Below, piece after piece: positions 11,471 to 24,062 of a DNA stretch of 64,000 nucleotides. Source of the stretch: Gigaspora margarita (taxonomy: Eukaryota; Glomeromycota; Glomeromycetes; Diversisporales; Gigasporaceae). The number at the start of each line of letters is the position of its first letter. Within the stretch, counting starts at the first letter, position 1. The position numbers and the translations under genes are program-made. Location of the stretch: positions 31,846 through 95,845 of the forward strand of contig WTPW01000559.1 of the NCBI GenBank assembly GCA_009809945.1, written 5' to 3'. The notes under the pieces are model-generated. The model did not search any database and was not told the DNA's origin. It worked only from the letters and a program-made list of their open reading frames with translations.

Positions 11471-12142
11471 CTGTATTTGAAAATGTCGTTTTAGGATATT
11501 GTTTATTGAAAATGCCTGTATGTTTTCGAAATTTGGTATTGATTTGCTCTTTTATTTTTTTTTTACATTCTAATTTCAATTGTTTTATAGTCTGGTTACC
11601 AATTAAGAAAAAAATTCTGGACTATAAAAAAACAAATAAACAATAATGAACCTAAAAATAAACTGAATTATCAAAGAAAAAGTTAAGAAATAAAAATTAC
11701 AATTACAAAAAAAAAAAATTTATATACAATATAATATTCATCATATGTCATCATACCACATGCATATCGCAAGCCAAAAAAAAAAAGACATAAAATTATT
11801 CTTCTTTTTCCCCTTTATAGTGAACTCGAATAAAATTTTCATTCTTCTTTGTTTTCTTTTTTCTTGATTTGAAATAAAAATTTTTTAAGCTTTATATATA
11901 AAATCTAATAAGCTATTTGAAATTTTTTTCTAACTCCATGTCTTCGCTAAGAATGTTCACCTTCTTAATTTGGTATTAGAGATCATTGTATTCTTTTTTT
12001 ATATGTACTATGTATTTTAAATCTTCTAAAACTTTTCCATTATAAGATTTTTTTATATATAAATATGTTATAGAAAAGAAAAAAAAAAGTTAGAAAATCC
12101 AAAAAACTTTTAAGCATATCTTTAGATAAAAATACTTTCCAA

Positions 12143-14191
12143 GTGAATCTTGAAAATATGAATAGTAACTCTTCTCAAGAAAATATAACAAACAATTATC
12201 AGAATGATGATGCTTTGTCTGTTTTTTCAGATAATCCACTTGTAGTAGAAACAAGTGCTGAAAATCAAGACTGCACTTTGAAGAGCAAAACCAGCACTCT
12301 GAAGAAAACAAGAACAGCACTCTGAAGAAGAACAAGAATAGCACTCTGAAGAAGAACAATAGTCCACTAAAAAACAAAGAACTGAACATCCTCTACATCC
12401 TCGGTGAAGCTACTTTAACTGGTCTCGAGACAGGAAGTTTGCTTTTTGTAAACTATGCCATACTCATTATAGTAAAACTACTGGAATCAGCACAATCAAA
12501 TGCTATTTTCAAAATCATCATAAAGAAAACTACGATAGAATTCTACAGTAAATGTTATTAATTCAAAACATTGAACCATATAGATCTTGTGATAAAAGAA
12601 AGGTTAAATGGCTTAATGGACTTCTTATTCGCTGGATTATTTGTGATTAACAAGCTTTTCAAGTTGTTGAAAATGATGATTTTCGCAAGTTAATTTTGGC
12701 ACTTGATCCACACTTTAAAGTACCAACAAGACAGACAATTTCAGATCATGTTTTATGTATATATGAGCAAGAACGAGCACAATTGTGTACCTTTTTTTCA
12801 AAATTTTGATCGTAAAGTTGCAATGACTATCAATACTTGTCAGCTTGTACCAACTAAGCATATCTTTCAATTACATTACATTGGATTAATGATGATTGGT
12901 GTATGCAATGTATCCTTTTGGATTTAATTCCTTTATACAAACATCATACTAGAGTTTTTATCACTGAGAATATTATAGAACAAGTAGAATATTTTGGGCT
13001 AGGTGCACAATTGTTGTCTCTAACTGCTGATAATGCTACTAACATGGATGCATATAGTCATTATTTGGCAAATCTGCTCCAATCATGTTATAATAATACT
13101 TTTTTTCAAGTAAGGTGCACATCTCATATATTGAATCTTGTCATTAAAGAAGGAATTTCAGTTTCTGATAGGTCTGTTAAAAAAGCTCGTGAATTTACTA
13201 GTCACATTCAACATTCTCAGCCTTGTTTTGAAGAACTAAAAAAAGTATTCATGATGAAAAATAAACAATTCCTCATGCCAGACCTTGATATTGACATGAG
13301 ATGGAACTCAACATATATTATGCTTAATAAACTTTGTCGAATTTAAGAAATGACAGATATTTTAGTAGTTTTATTACCTAATCTTTGACCCTTATATTTG
13401 ACTAATGATGACTGGAAAAAAATAAGTGTAAGTTTTTTTTAATTTTAAATTAAATAATAATAATATAAATGTATTTATATAAATCTATTAAATAGTCAAT
13501 TATTGAACTTTTGGAACCTATATATGAAGCGACAAAGCTTCTTTCTTCTTTGAGCCATCCAACTCTTGGAGATCTAAGAACAGTTTTTTATGTAATTATA
13601 GAAATTCTTGATGATGCTCAAATTGAATTAGACTCGGTTAAAGGAAGTATTGCAAAAAAAATTAGTAACAAAATTGACCATTATTGGGATGAATTGCAAT
13701 TATATTTTTATAAAGCAGTTCTTCTTGATCTGTTAACAAAATTCACAACCTTTGAAAGTGATACTCAAAAACATGATGCATTGCTCAAAATTTGGTCAAC
13801 ATATCAAAATTACTTACTATTAGAGGAAAATAATACTATATCACAAGTTGAAAATCAGACCCAAATAACATCTGCACATAATTACTTTAGATAGCAAATA
13901 AAGCAAATATGCTGCAGTAGTTTTGTATTGCATAATAATATGTTAGAAGAGTATCTTAGTGCACCTGATGAAGATGTAAATGTTCTTACTTATTGGAAAT
14001 CAAAATCTTCATATTTACAATGGGCACCTCTTACTCGCATGGCACGTGATTACCTAGTTGTTCAAGCAACTAGCATATCTAGTGAGCAGATCTTTTCAGT
14101 AGCTAAACATACTATAAGTAAAACACAAAATCGCATAGATGCTAAGAAAGCACGCACAATTGTCTTAAAGCATGGTATAAAGCAGAAATGA
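12143..14191 (+). pseudogene. hAT transposase (BED finger, RNase H-like core, dimerisation domain), decayed
   Basis: Transposases of this family cut and paste their own element. In order I see a Ser/Asn-rich N-terminus (12143-12325), a BED-type zinc finger (about 12408-12550: W-S-R-D, then C-K-L-C and H-H), the pre-core block with V-E-N-D-D-F and L-D-P-H-F (12610-12800), the core with T-A-D-N-A-T-N-M, the C-T-S-H-I-L-N-L motif and M-R-W-N-S-T (12903-13346), and the C-terminal dimerisation region with S-S-E-Q-I-F-S (13928-14191). Lesions: stops after the finger, at 13344 and at 13892, frame changes around 12600-12900, and Asn where the first catalytic Asp is expected (T-I-N-T, about 12830). 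A GT-AG intron lies at 13428-13495. It is clearly hAT and clearly inactive as it stands. Confidence 0.9.
13428..13495 (+). other. 68-bp GT-AG intron in the hAT transposase
   Basis: GTAAGT at 13428 and TAG ending at 13495 bound an AT-rich insert. Removing it joins, in phase 0, the frame of 12903-13427 to the frame that continues with the L-L-E-P-I-Y-E-A-T-K block conserved in hAT proteins. The short length suits fungal or other compact eukaryotic introns. Confidence 0.75.
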
Positions 14192-15090
14192 TTAATAATT
14201 GGAATAGTAATGGAAACCAGTTTGTTTAATAAGTTTTGATGACTTGGTTATATACCATCTACTATTTTGTTTTGGTTTGGAAACCCTTTTTTTTTGGGTA
14301 CTTTTTCTAAGACCCAAGCTTTCTTTTTTTTTAGCAAGTTTTTGCGAATTTGCTTTTCTATGGCTAAGGTTCTTTTTTTTTAATATTACTTCATTACTAT
14401 ATAGAGAATTTATAGATAGAAGTGCGTTAAATAATTTTTTCTTGCTGGGTAATAAAAATACTACAGAGCAACCAGTTATAAAGTGCATGTTTACGACACA
14501 CTAGCCTTATTTGAGATAACTTGTATTATGATTATCATATGCGAGCTTTTTTAAATATTCATGTTAAAATATTGTATAACAAAAAATACCAAAATTACTA
14601 ACCTGAATTATAAATAAAAATTAAATAGAAATAAATAAACAGATCCAAAATTTGAGTTTGTAATAATAATAATAAAATTAAAATAATAAAAATAAAATTA
14701 AAATTAATAATAAAACTATTACAAAACTTGAATTTTGAGTTCTGTTTATTTATTTATATTTAAATTTTTCTTTTTATTTTTGATGCGCATGTGTTCTTAT
14801 TTTCAAATATTATTCTATACTGTAAATTTTGATATAATTAAGAAAGTGTAAAAAAATTATTTTATGCATGTTTTTTTATATTTAAAATTAAATAAACTTA
14901 GTCCATAAACTCAAGCTTGAGCTTAAAGTTAACCCAAAGTTTATGCTTAGAGTTTATAAACTCAAGCTCAAACTCAAGTTTAACCAATAAAGTTCAACTA
15001 AAGTTCATGAACTTTAGTTCAGTTCATTTTTTCTTTGAACTTCTTGGAACTGAACCAGAACCAGACTGAATAAACCACTTAACATCCCTA

Positions 15091-16363
15091 CTTTTTACCT
15101 TATGAATTTTTGAAAAAAAATTAACCAATTATAAAACAGAATCAGGTATAACAAAAAAATTTTAAACCAAATATTTGTTTTATAAAAGTTGTATTTATTA
15201 CAAATTAAGACTAGCAAATCATTTATCTGGCTTAAATAATTAAGTTTTTTCATATAATTTTACTATATAATATTCTTTTAGCTAGTAATATTTACCCTAA
15301 ACTAACACCAATTAATTTTTTCTCAAAAACTATTGATACTAGAAAATCTTATGTTTAAAAAATTGAACAATTTATATTATTATAGGGTAAAATAGACACA
15401 ACTTTAATTATAGAATACAAATAGTTATAAAGTAATTTGCCAGAGATGCAACTTGGTAATTAATATAATTTTTTTTAAAACTGGTTTTGTGTTTATTAAG
15501 ATATAAATTTGTTTTATTTAATTTAAGTTTGGGTTTATTTATTTAATTTAAAATATAGTTTATTTGATTTAATTTAAGATATAAGTTAATTTAATTTGAT
15601 TTAATTATATATGATCTGAAGAATATTGTTAATAATAGCAATAATACATATTTTTATTTTTTATACTTTTTCAAATACTAGAGAAATTGAGAAGCTTAAA
15701 TAAATTTTAAAATTATACATTCTTTAATCTTATTTATCTTTAAAATATTATGTATAAAAGGTAATTTATAGCATATTATATTATGAGATTCTGAATTATT
15801 ATATAATGCAAATTACTCAATAGTAAGGCTAAGCCTTGTGTATTACAATCATTTAAGATCACTCATAGCCTTTTGTTGAGTATTGTAGCATAGTATAAAT
15901 TAATTATCAGAACTTACATTTTGATTATAATAGTATTCAGATTATAGATGTTAGTGAATCAATTTTACCAATTTCAATAATAACAGTAAAATTATTTTAC
16001 TATATTTTATTATATTTTACCACCATCTATAATTCAGATAATTTTAATAGTAATTGCAATTAATAATAATATATTAAGGTATATATTGATTAATTGCTAA
16101 TATCTTAATAGCTATTATCATTATTTCTAGTACATTTGATAAAAATTAATAGATGACTATTCTGCAAATTCAATAAGATATTGCTTTTGTTATAATTTAT
16201 ATAATATTTACTATTTATAGGACATTATAGCTGTTTTTATAAATTTCAATACAATTAAGTAATGGCAAAAAAATGCTCAATTAGGTAATTTTTAATTATT
16301 TTAACTTTATAATGCAGTTAAAATTTAATTTTAGCATACAGAATTTATAAAAATTTATACAAG
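15091..16363. other. AT-rich spacer, nothing recognised
   Basis: Only degenerate AT-rich sequence is visible, with a short TTTAATTTAA-type run at 15500-15610. I find no gene or terminal inverted repeat. Confidence 0.5.
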
Positions 16364-17340
16364 GTCCTGTGGGTCGATAGCGTAGTAGTTGCGCTCTCAG
16401 AACAATAACTGTTTCAAGTGCAAGATCGCCAGTTCAAGTCTTATGAACGGCAAATTAACTACACACGATCATGTGAAGGACGACTTGAAATAGGATGCTA
16501 GGACCACATTTGGACAGCTCAGCCACGCAGAGTTGTGTTCCCCAGAGTTGTGTTCCCTGTAGTTGTATTCTCTGTATGGAAATAAAAATTGGATCTTACC
16601 CAAAAATAGAAGGATGACCGCTCCAAATATGAATTAGACAGAATATGGAGTAATCTGCTCTAACAAGGTGTCTTTGTATTTGTCCGCCTTGGGGATGAAA
16701 AAATTCTGGATAAATCAGAATAGATCAGGAGCCAAAAGTTGGAGGGATGACTGGTTCAAGACAAATTGGATAGAACGTGAAGTAGTCTGCTCTAACGGGT
16801 CAAGTAGCCACCTCAGAGACGAAAAAGTTCTAGAAGAATCAGATTGGGTCAGGAGCTAAAAATATTGTTAGGTACCTCTGGGTGGGTACGCAAGAGTTAT
16901 AGTTAAAAACCTCTGATAGTAAAATAGGCCAATTAGCTGAAACCAGTTGGGACAATAAAAACCAAAAAGGATGGCTTAGTACCAGTTAGCCAGGACCCCA
17001 AACAATATATATAGAGGTTATATTGGAATTTTGGTTAAAAAAGGTACCTTTTTACAAAAATGTTATATTTGAAAAGAGGATAATTGGTCAAAAGGTTATA
17101 TTTAAAGTGGATAAAAGCCTTTAATGTTATATTATTCAAAGTGGATAAAATTGATAAGTTTCATAAAAGTTATATTTAAAATTTAGATAACAAAATAAAA
17201 AAAAAAAAAAAAAAAAAGAAAAAAAAAATATATTAAAGCTAATATAACCTCTATATGTATTGTTCGGGGTTCTGGTTAGCCGTGGTAGACAACAGTAATA
17301 GATACATATATGTAGATCATTACAAAAATGTATAAATGTA
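16364..17340 (+). mobile_element. tRNA-derived SINE, copy 1 (with nested MITE)
   Basis: A tRNA-like head carries an A box TAGCGTAGTAG (16378-16388) and a B box AGTTCAAGTCT (16431). The body is shared with 33188-33765 in the same order: GCTAGGACCAC, GGACAGCTCAGCCAC, AGGATGACCG, TCTGCTCTAAC, GACGAAAAAGTTCTA, GGTACCTCTGG, AAGGATGGCTTAGTACCAGT, and the tail ATGTAGATCATTACAAA. RNA polymerase III SINEs copy themselves with LINE enzymes. A 282-bp MITE splits this copy at 16992-17273. Confidence 0.8.
16992..17273. mobile_element. MITE nested in SINE copy 1
   Basis: Inverted ends AGGACCCCAAACAATA and AGAACCCCGAACAATA are followed by ATATAGAGGTTATATT on both sides. The flanks AGTTAGCC (16984-16991) and GGTTAGCC (17274-17281) give an 8-bp duplication with one change; a shorter TTAG duplication is an alternative reading. 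The second SINE copy shows the uninterrupted site near 33710. Confidence 0.75.
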
Positions 17341-17561
17341 AAATTAATAACAAAAAAGGTTATAATAAAGAAGCGCCACTCAGCGCCCCTAGCAATAGAA
17401 CGACTAGGGTTTAAAAAAAAAAATTTATACAATTAAATATATTACTATATTAAAATTATTGATTGTTGCTTGATTATAATTATCTAAGAGAAATTTTTTT
17501 TTACTACTTTATTATCTACACTTTATTTAAAAATTCTGGAATACTAAAATTGGGATATGTA

Positions 17562-17822
17562 TATTCCTGAAAATAAGCTACCTTTTTTGAGCATACAGTT
17601 ATATATAAAAAATGTGAAATAGCTTATTTTTAAATTTTTAAAATTTTCAAAACATTGAATATTTACTAATAAAAACTTACTTAAATGACACCAAATTTTG
17701 GTAGTAGATGCATTACATTGCCTGAACAACATTACTTAATTGACCCTTATTTAGTAAAATTTAGACATTTATATGCAATTTTTTAAGAATTTTTAGAAAA
17801 AAATAAGGGGAGTAGCTAGCTA
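17562..17822. mobile_element. MITE with TATTCCTGAAAATAAGC end, decayed copy
   Basis: The left end TATTCCTGAAAATAAGCTA and several internal blocks (AATGACACCAAATTTT, CTGAACAAC...TTACTTAAT) match the intact copy at 26989-27288. The right end has decayed to AGTAGCTAGCTAA. Confidence 0.65.
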
Positions 17823-18290
17823 AATTCATAAGCTTTTGATGTTAGCAATGTTGGCAACTTATTGATTCAAATTTAGTAACTTGATTTACTTGATTTGGAA
17901 CCTTAAATTTAAAAGCATTACAGAATTTATAAAAACAGCTGTAATCAATAATAACTGATAACTAATATTGATATAACTCTGTTTTATATACGATTTTCAA
18001 AAAATATTTATAAGCAAATAGTTAAAGTTTAGAAAATTTATCACTTCAGCAGTTTGAAAATTGGCAACTACTTAAATATTAGCTGATTTATAAATTATTA
18101 CTTTCAAAAATATAAATGTTTTGAAATCTTTGTAACACATTTTTGGCAAATTTTATATCTGTTCTTACAAATTCTAGTACAAATTAGCTCTATAAAAAAA
18201 TCAAATTAATATAATATATTATAAATTTACTATAATTCTAACTCTAAAACTAATAAGTAAACCTTTTTTGGTGCCTAGTTAAAAGTTGTA
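17823..18290. other. AT-rich spacer, nothing recognised
   Basis: No gene or clear repeat boundary is seen. Confidence 0.4.
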
Positions 18291-18531
18291 AAGCTCATTT
18301 TTCTGATTCTAATAGTAGTTAAATTATCAAAATCAGCCCAGTAGATCAGAATCCAGACAATTCCAAGGTAGGTGTTATGCTTAAACCAGACTTTTTTTGG
18401 GCCAAACTCATCTTGGTTCTGGTCAAAATTAAAATTTAATTTTAATTTTGACCAGAATTTAGATGAGTTTGGCCCAAAAAAAATGATCAGTCTAAGCAAC
18501 CACCTACTATAGAATTATCTAGAGTCTGAGT

Positions 18532-19042
18532 GGATCCCAAGACACTTGGAATCAAAGAAAAGAATATAAGGATTAGCAAATTCACTATTATACAAACTAT
18601 TCATTTTTTTTTACATACATTTTGAAAGTTTTTAATTGTAGTAAAAAATTTTACTAAGAAACTAATAAAACTTGTTTCAAGAAACTAGCATTTTTTTGAG
18701 CTATAGAACAAGTTTTCTTAATAGCCCCAAGTCAACTGTGATAATAAAATTCTGTGCAAATCATGATTTTTCATTTGGCAGCTTTATTTTAACTTTATTT
18801 TTTTCTTTACATATGTTTTGAGAAGTTTTTTTATTGTAGTAAAAAATTTACTAAGAAAATAATAAAACATCTTAAGAAACTAGATTTTTTTGAGCCAAAG
18901 AACAACTTTACTTAGAACTTAAAGTCAATTGTGATAATAAAATTCTGTGAAAATTATAATTTTTCTTTGATGGCATTTTCAATGCTTTGTATAATAGTGA
19001 ATTTATATTCTCTTCTTTAATTCCAAGTATTTTGGGATCCAC
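18532..19042. mobile_element. inverted-repeat element with internal duplication
   Basis: Ends GTGGATCCCAAGACACTTGG and, inverted, GTGGATCCCAAAATACTTGG bound 511 bp. The interior is a direct duplication: 18600-18790 and 18800-18985 share TTGTAGTAAAAAATTTTACT, AAGAAACTAG and AATAAAATTCTGTG blocks. Confidence 0.7.
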
Positions 19043-19078
19043 TAGGCTGATTTTGATAATTTAACACGCATAGGTATT

Positions 19079-19668
19079 CTTTGCCAGGTTATGTCAATCA
19101 TGTGGCACAGGCAAATTTTTTTGAATTATTAATGTTAGGGTTAGGATTAGGGTTAAGAGGGCAAAGTTAGCAAGATATCATATGGACGGATTTGATGCAT
19201 ATGATGATCATTTGAATGTGACAAAATCATGTCATTACCAGCATTATAAAAAAAAACCTAATAAATTTGGCTATGGCCAACCATGGCCAGAATTATCAGC
19301 CCATTTTCATGTTTATTTCCTTTTTTAGATCAAGGTGCAACTGTGGTGCACTTTCCAAAATAGGAAATAAAAATAACCAAAATAGGAACTTAATTGGTTT
19401 AAATTCAAGATAATCACAAAATTGATGTGCAATTTGAAAATATCACACTAATGAAAATGCGTCGAATCCGCTCATATATATATAAAATTGTTCAAGGAGA
19501 ACTTTTTGTTAGTGCACTAAAAGTGGTTTTTTATACAAACTTTTGGTAAATATGCGATTTTTGACAAAACGAACAGTTGTTTTAAAATTTTTATAATTGT
19601 GTTATATTATACCTAATCTTGAAATCTGATTGGCAGTTCGGCCACATGATTGATATAACCTGGCACAG
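19079..19668. mobile_element. MITE with internal telomere-like repeat, GCCAGGTTAT ends
   Basis: Inverted ends GCCAGGTTATGTCAATCATG (19083) and GCCAGGTTATATCAATCATG (inverted, 19644-19663). TTAGGGTTAGGATTAGGG lies near the left end at 19133. The right half resembles the interior of 8526-8893 (an AAACAACTG/ACAGTTG block, then AATCTTGAAAT...ATTGG), so the two families are probably related. Confidence 0.6.
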
Positions 19669-19879
19669 AAAATTGATGTGCTGATTTAACTACTATTAGA
19701 ATCAGATAGGTTAGAGTTAGGGTTAGAGTTAAAATTAAAGTAAGAGAGAATTCTAAAAATAGAAATTTTTGTATAACTATAGTGGAAATAGCAAAATACT
19801 ATTGTGGAAATAGTAGCCCCATTTGATAAAATATAAATAAACCAATTTATCTATTATAGTAAAATTTTGAACTAATACT

Positions 19880-20240
19880 TGTATATATCACAAAACTTTT
19901 TTGGGTGAGACAAAAATTTTTTGTAGTTATACAAGATTGCTAATTCTGATTGGTCAATTTATATAAACTTATAAGTTAGTTTTATTACTAAATTTTAATA
20001 CCTAATCTTTAAAAATTTATATTTGACTAGGTTTTAAATAAATTTTAATTGTTTTACTATTATTAGAATTTAAAAAACCTGCTCTACAATTTTTTATTAA
20101 GAACTAAAATTAGCTTACTTAATATAATTTTTTATAAAATTAAACATAAAAAAATTTACTATTAAGTTAATATATAATTTTAAAATAGTACTCTTTACTC
20201 TTAAATTTGTGTAACTAGTAATTTTATCTACTGTATTACT
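19880..20240. repeat. decayed relative of the TTAA-flanked element
   Basis: Blocks ATACCTAATCTTTAAA, TTTTACTATTATTAGAATT and CCTGCTCTACAA parallel those of 33808-34302 in the same order, but the ends are no longer recognisable. Confidence 0.45.
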
Positions 20241-20242
20241 GT

Positions 20243-20336
20243 GGAATAATGCACAGGGGCATTGTTTCGAGGTTTAGCCTGAATTAAGCATAATTTAGGC
20301 TAAAATTTGTAATTTTACTCCTGTGCATTATTTCGT
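20243..20336. repeat. short palindrome, ATAATGCACAGGGG ends
   Basis: ATAATGCACAGGGG (20248) is answered by CTCCTGTGCATTAT (inverted, 20318-20331). It is probably a ~90-bp MITE or a foldback tip. Confidence 0.5.
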
Positions 20337-20542
20337 GATAATATGGTAATTAAAGGATAGAATTTTAAATTTTGGCCCAAATTAGAATTCAGTCCAAATT
20401 TTAAAATAAGTACTTATTTGGTCATGTGATTCCAACCTTGATCAAAGATCAATTAAATGCATTTGTTATATATAACTTATATATAGGATTACCAAAATTC
20501 TGGGTTGGGATACATCAGAGTACATTAGAATCATAGTTTACT

Positions 20543-21010
20543 ATCTGGGCTAATATTTGCAATTGTACTAAAACAGATATAATTTGACACCTTTTTATAT
20601 CTTAAATAACTTTGGACCCACTGGACCATTTTTAATGAAATAACTACCAAAATGTTCTTCACATTGAAATAATTTTAACAAAACAAAAATTGACAAAATC
20701 CAATTATTGGATCACATGATTGCTAAAGTTTTTTATGAGGATAACTCATCTATTATGTGGGGTAATTGGCTAGACCACATCCAACTAATTACTACACATT
20801 ACAGGTAAGTCATCCTTGTAAAAAACCTTAGCAATCTGGTGATCCAATGATTGGATTTTGTCAATTTTGGTTTTGTTAGAATTGTTTCAATATGAAGAAC
20901 ATTTTGGTAGCTATTTTATTAAAATGGTCTAGTGGGTCCAAAGTAATTTAAGATTTAAAAAGGTGTTAAATTATATCTGTTTTAGTACAATTGCAAACAT
21001 TAGCCCAGAT
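20543..21010. repeat. foldback element, ~190-bp arms
   Basis: ATCTGGGCTAATATTTGCAA (20543) is inverted at 20991-21010, and the pairing continues through AAAACAGATATAATTTGACA, GGACCCACTGGACCATTTT, CCAAAATGTTC and TTGACAAAATCCAAT. A spacer of about 100 bp (20735-20825) remains. The GACCAGTAGATC/CCAAAATGTTC blocks also resemble the palindrome at 48205-48640. Confidence 0.8.
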
Positions 21011-21866
21011 GCTAATAAATCATATCTATTCATTAAGTAAAAAATGCTCAACTAATAATTTTGCTATAGTACCTGCTAACAACTAGGGCTAAATGCTAAT
21101 CTAGATTGATGCATCTGATCTGGAAATTTGGGACAGTCCTATAAAATTGTTAGTATAATTAAAAAATTATTATATAATTAAATTTGAGCTTAGAAAAATT
21201 GATATATATTATATTTCAATTAGTATAAATTTTAAAACAACAAATATTAATTTTAAATCCACATTGTGCAATATTTATACTCATTAAAATTTTGTTATTC
21301 ACAAAAATTTTGTCTTTCAAGTAATATAGATCTAAGACAATTTTATCTTCAAATTTTAATTTTACATTTTAAATTCCTAACTAATTTCATTCTTATATAT
21401 AATATTGAGTAATAGAATATAAATTAATTGTCTAGCTATAAAGCTATAATTAATAAATATAGTTAAATCTACCTATTCTAAACAGTTTGTTCTTATTGTT
21501 ATCCTATATTTGCTTCTTTAAAGATAGTAGATAACTAGAGCAACAATAGACAGTAAATACTTTGTTTAATCTTACTTGTTACTATAATTTATTTAAGTCA
21601 GAAGAGCATTTTTACAAAATTTAACAAAGATGATTTAAGCCAATTTGCAATTATGAAAAAGGCTACAATTAAAAGTATATAAGAATACTAATAACTATTT
21701 AATTTAGATAGTAAATAATTATAGTTTATTATTAAAAGAGTATGTTGAACTTTGGTCCATATTAGCTGTTTTTATACATTTTGTTTTTACACAAGTTTAA
21801 TAAACTATATCTATTACATGTGCAATATATGCTACAACTACTACTAATAAAACATATAGTATATAC
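21011..21866. other. repeat fragment then AT-rich spacer
   Basis: The stretch 21060-21160 (CTGCTAACAA, AGGGCTAAATGCT, GCATCTGATCT) is the inverted relative of 49565-49665. The remainder is featureless AT-rich DNA. Confidence 0.5.
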
Positions 21867-22026
21867 TAGAGTTGTTGGTAAAACTAGTTAGTTTCACCAG
21901 TACCATTAGTTACCAACAGTGCACTATTGGTGCACTATTAAAGATTTGATTCTTTTATAATTATTAGTGCACCAGTTTTGGTACACCACAGTGCACCATT
22001 GAAAATTAGTTTCATCTGCAACTCTA
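21867..22026. mobile_element. 160-bp hAT-like MITE
   Basis: Ends TAGAGTTGTTGGTAAAACTA and, inverted, TAGAGTTGCAGATGAAACTA. The flanks GTATATAC and ATATATAT agree at 6 of 8 bases, a weak duplication. The interior repeats GTGCAC(C/T)A in both directions. Confidence 0.6.
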
Positions 22027-22279
22027 ATATATATAGTTGAACCCCAAAACTGGTATGCATGGTGAACAAATTTTGTATCAATATTAAGAGGTTTCAGATT
22101 TGAAATCATTACTAACTATTATATTTATATAGCAGAAATGGGCTTGGTAGATTAATTTTTTTATCAGATTTGACAGGTTATTAGTTTTGACAGGATCAGT
22201 TTTGGGAGGTTCAACGGTATAATAGAAATAAAATATAAAAATAAATAATATATATATAATAAATAAAATATATAATAAG

Positions 22280-23290
22280 AAGTATGGTAACATAGTGAAG
22301 TGGGTTGTTGTCACCTTCCCAAGTGACAGGTGCAGAGTTTTAATCCCACTGAAGATGTTTTTGAAAACTTTATTTGTGTTACAAAACTGATCTGCACTCT
22401 AACTAATTGGATCATAGATTTGTAACCCAGGTCACACCAAGTTATTAGGAGCTAACTAACTTGTGTAATGTTATACAAGAAAAAGAAGGAGCACAAATCC
22501 TGGGAATTAGCAGATTAGAACCTATTTGGCAAGATCCAAGTGGTAAAGTACTCAACTTTTGATAGTGCCAAAAAAAGAATCTTGAATAGGAACTAACCAG
22601 AAGCAGACCAACAATAAAAAGGGTTAGAGGGCCCTACCAACTAGACTGCCAAAGTTGTACTAGAGAAAAAGGATATGTGTTTCAGAAGCATGTAACAAAA
22701 TGAGTGAGACTATATAGTATTCTAACACCAGACTAACCACCTTATGGGTCTTAAAATTGGAAGTAGGAATGCTACTGAGAGAAAGAAGCCCAAAGAGGAA
22801 CTGACTAAGTGCTAGGGTTAGGAACTTCACAAGGGCAAGAAGTAGCCAACAGTAGTGGTTTAAAGTAACCCCCTTACTGCAAGTGGTCCACCTTGGTAGA
22901 TGTGTAAGTTACCAAAGCATAGGTAATACCTGTGTGGGACAGAAACTGCTCTATCAAGTGTTCTGTGAGGATAAAGTAGTCCTAAGGGGATTCTATTAAG
23001 CATCCAGGACTGATCTTGACTAACTAATAATACAAGTAGAATTGGCAAAAGGAGCAGTGACCAGAAGGTTTAAATAGATAACCTTCTAATTGGGTTGCAG
23101 GTATTGCAATTAGCGTAGAACTTTCAGGCAGACTGCTTAAATTAGACAACCAAAGTTGTACATGTAGCTAGTAGTATTCTCATTTATATAACAAATATCA
23201 GGTGCTCAAAGAGGTACCTTGATCTATTTGCTTGAATAAAAACCTCTACTCATAGTAGAAACTTTGACATTAAAAAATAAATAAATAAAA
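22280..23290 (+). mobile_element. possible tRNA-headed retroelement
   Basis: TAGTGAAGTGG (22293) fits an A box, and GAGTTTTAATCCC (22335) fits a degenerate B box 32 bp further on. A ~0.95-kb body of more balanced base composition follows and ends in an A-rich run of AAATAAATAAATAAAA type (23275). It is long for a SINE and has no second copy here, so the call is tentative. The minus-strand frame at 22860-23048 is not supported as a gene. Confidence 0.4.
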
Positions 23291-23426
23291 TATATAATAA
23301 ATATACTTTAAAAATGACATATTTTAGAAATTTTATATATGAACTATTTGATGCAATAAATTATCTAGCCAATAAGATTGCAGTTTCTATATTTGATAGT
23401 TAATTGGTTTTAATCTTATTACCTAG

Positions 23427-23561
23427 TACCGTAAACTGCTATATACAAGATCCTCCATATATCAGACCCCTCATTTTTACTAATTATTTTCTTTTTTTTT
23501 ACTAATTAATTTTTTTGGAAACTGTAACAGACCCAGGTCTTGTATATGGCAGTTTATAGTA
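23427..23561. mobile_element. 135-bp MITE, TACYRTAAACTGC ends
   Basis: TACCGTAAACTGCTATATAC (23427) and, inverted, TACTATAAACTGCCATATAC (ending 23561) bound the element; TA at each edge suggests mariner-type insertion. The internal AGACCCAGGTCTTGTATA resembles text in the elements at 28907 and 53330. Confidence 0.6.
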
Positions 23562-24062
23562 GTTAGATTTGGGTTATTTGTAGCTTATTAGAACTATCTC
23601 AATGAGCTAAATTAAATGGTATTAATTTTATTCAATACTAATTGCTAGATTGAAAGTTATATTCAATTTTGTGTTTTTATACCAATTTCAATAGGTTCAT
23701 ATTTTTTTAGGCTATTTTTCAAATTTCATAAGAACTTAGTATAAAAAGACTAGATCTAATACTTGAAATATAAAATTTAAAAAAATCTAGTAAAAGTTCC
23801 AAAACAAAAACTTTAAGCTTATTTTTTTTTTGTTTCAAAGTGCCTGTTTAAATGCACAGATTTTATTTAATTTAATCATTAGAAATTATACTTGTATAAG
23901 AATACAACTAGCTATACATACACTTTTGGCATCTAATTTAAGTTATTCATCTAAAGGTTCTATACTAACTGCTATATCTGCAACCCAACTACAGGAATTG
24001 TCTATTTAAACTCTCTAATCTTCTATTCCTTGACCAATATTAACTGATTCACTGGGCATCTG

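Larger units (their letters stand above)
10840..15090 (+). mobile_element. hAT DNA transposon, near full length
   Basis: Ends TAGGGATGTTAAGTAGTTCAG and, inverted, TAGGGATGTTAAGTGGTTTA enclose 4251 bp. Both subterminal zones (10855-11045 and 14890-15065) are crowded with short AACTAGTTTATAAACT / AAACTCAAGTTT-type repeats in both orientations, typical hAT transposase-binding clusters. The centre encodes a broken hAT transposase (12143-14191). A clear 8-bp target duplication is not visible; GGTAAAA occurs inverted on the two sides. Confidence 0.85.
18291..19730. repeat. nested inverted-repeat cluster
   Basis: The outermost arm CTGATTCTAATAGTAGTTAA (18303) reappears inverted at about 19697-19716. 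A second arm AATTATCAAAATCAGCC (18314) is inverted at 19044-19060. Inside are a perfect-looking hairpin at 18393-18500 centred on a TTAATTTTAATT core, the element 18532-19042, and the telomere-motif element 19079-19668. The nesting shows several rounds of insertion. No coding content. Confidence 0.65.

Noticed and set aside
16364-16450. Possible tRNA gene
   Set aside because: A and B boxes are present, but acceptor and other stems do not pair as a tRNA, and the same head with the same body occurs at 33188; it is a SINE.
22860-23048. Minus-strand 62-residue frame
   Set aside because: Lies within a tRNA-headed repeat body, shows no motif, and is of a length expected by chance here.
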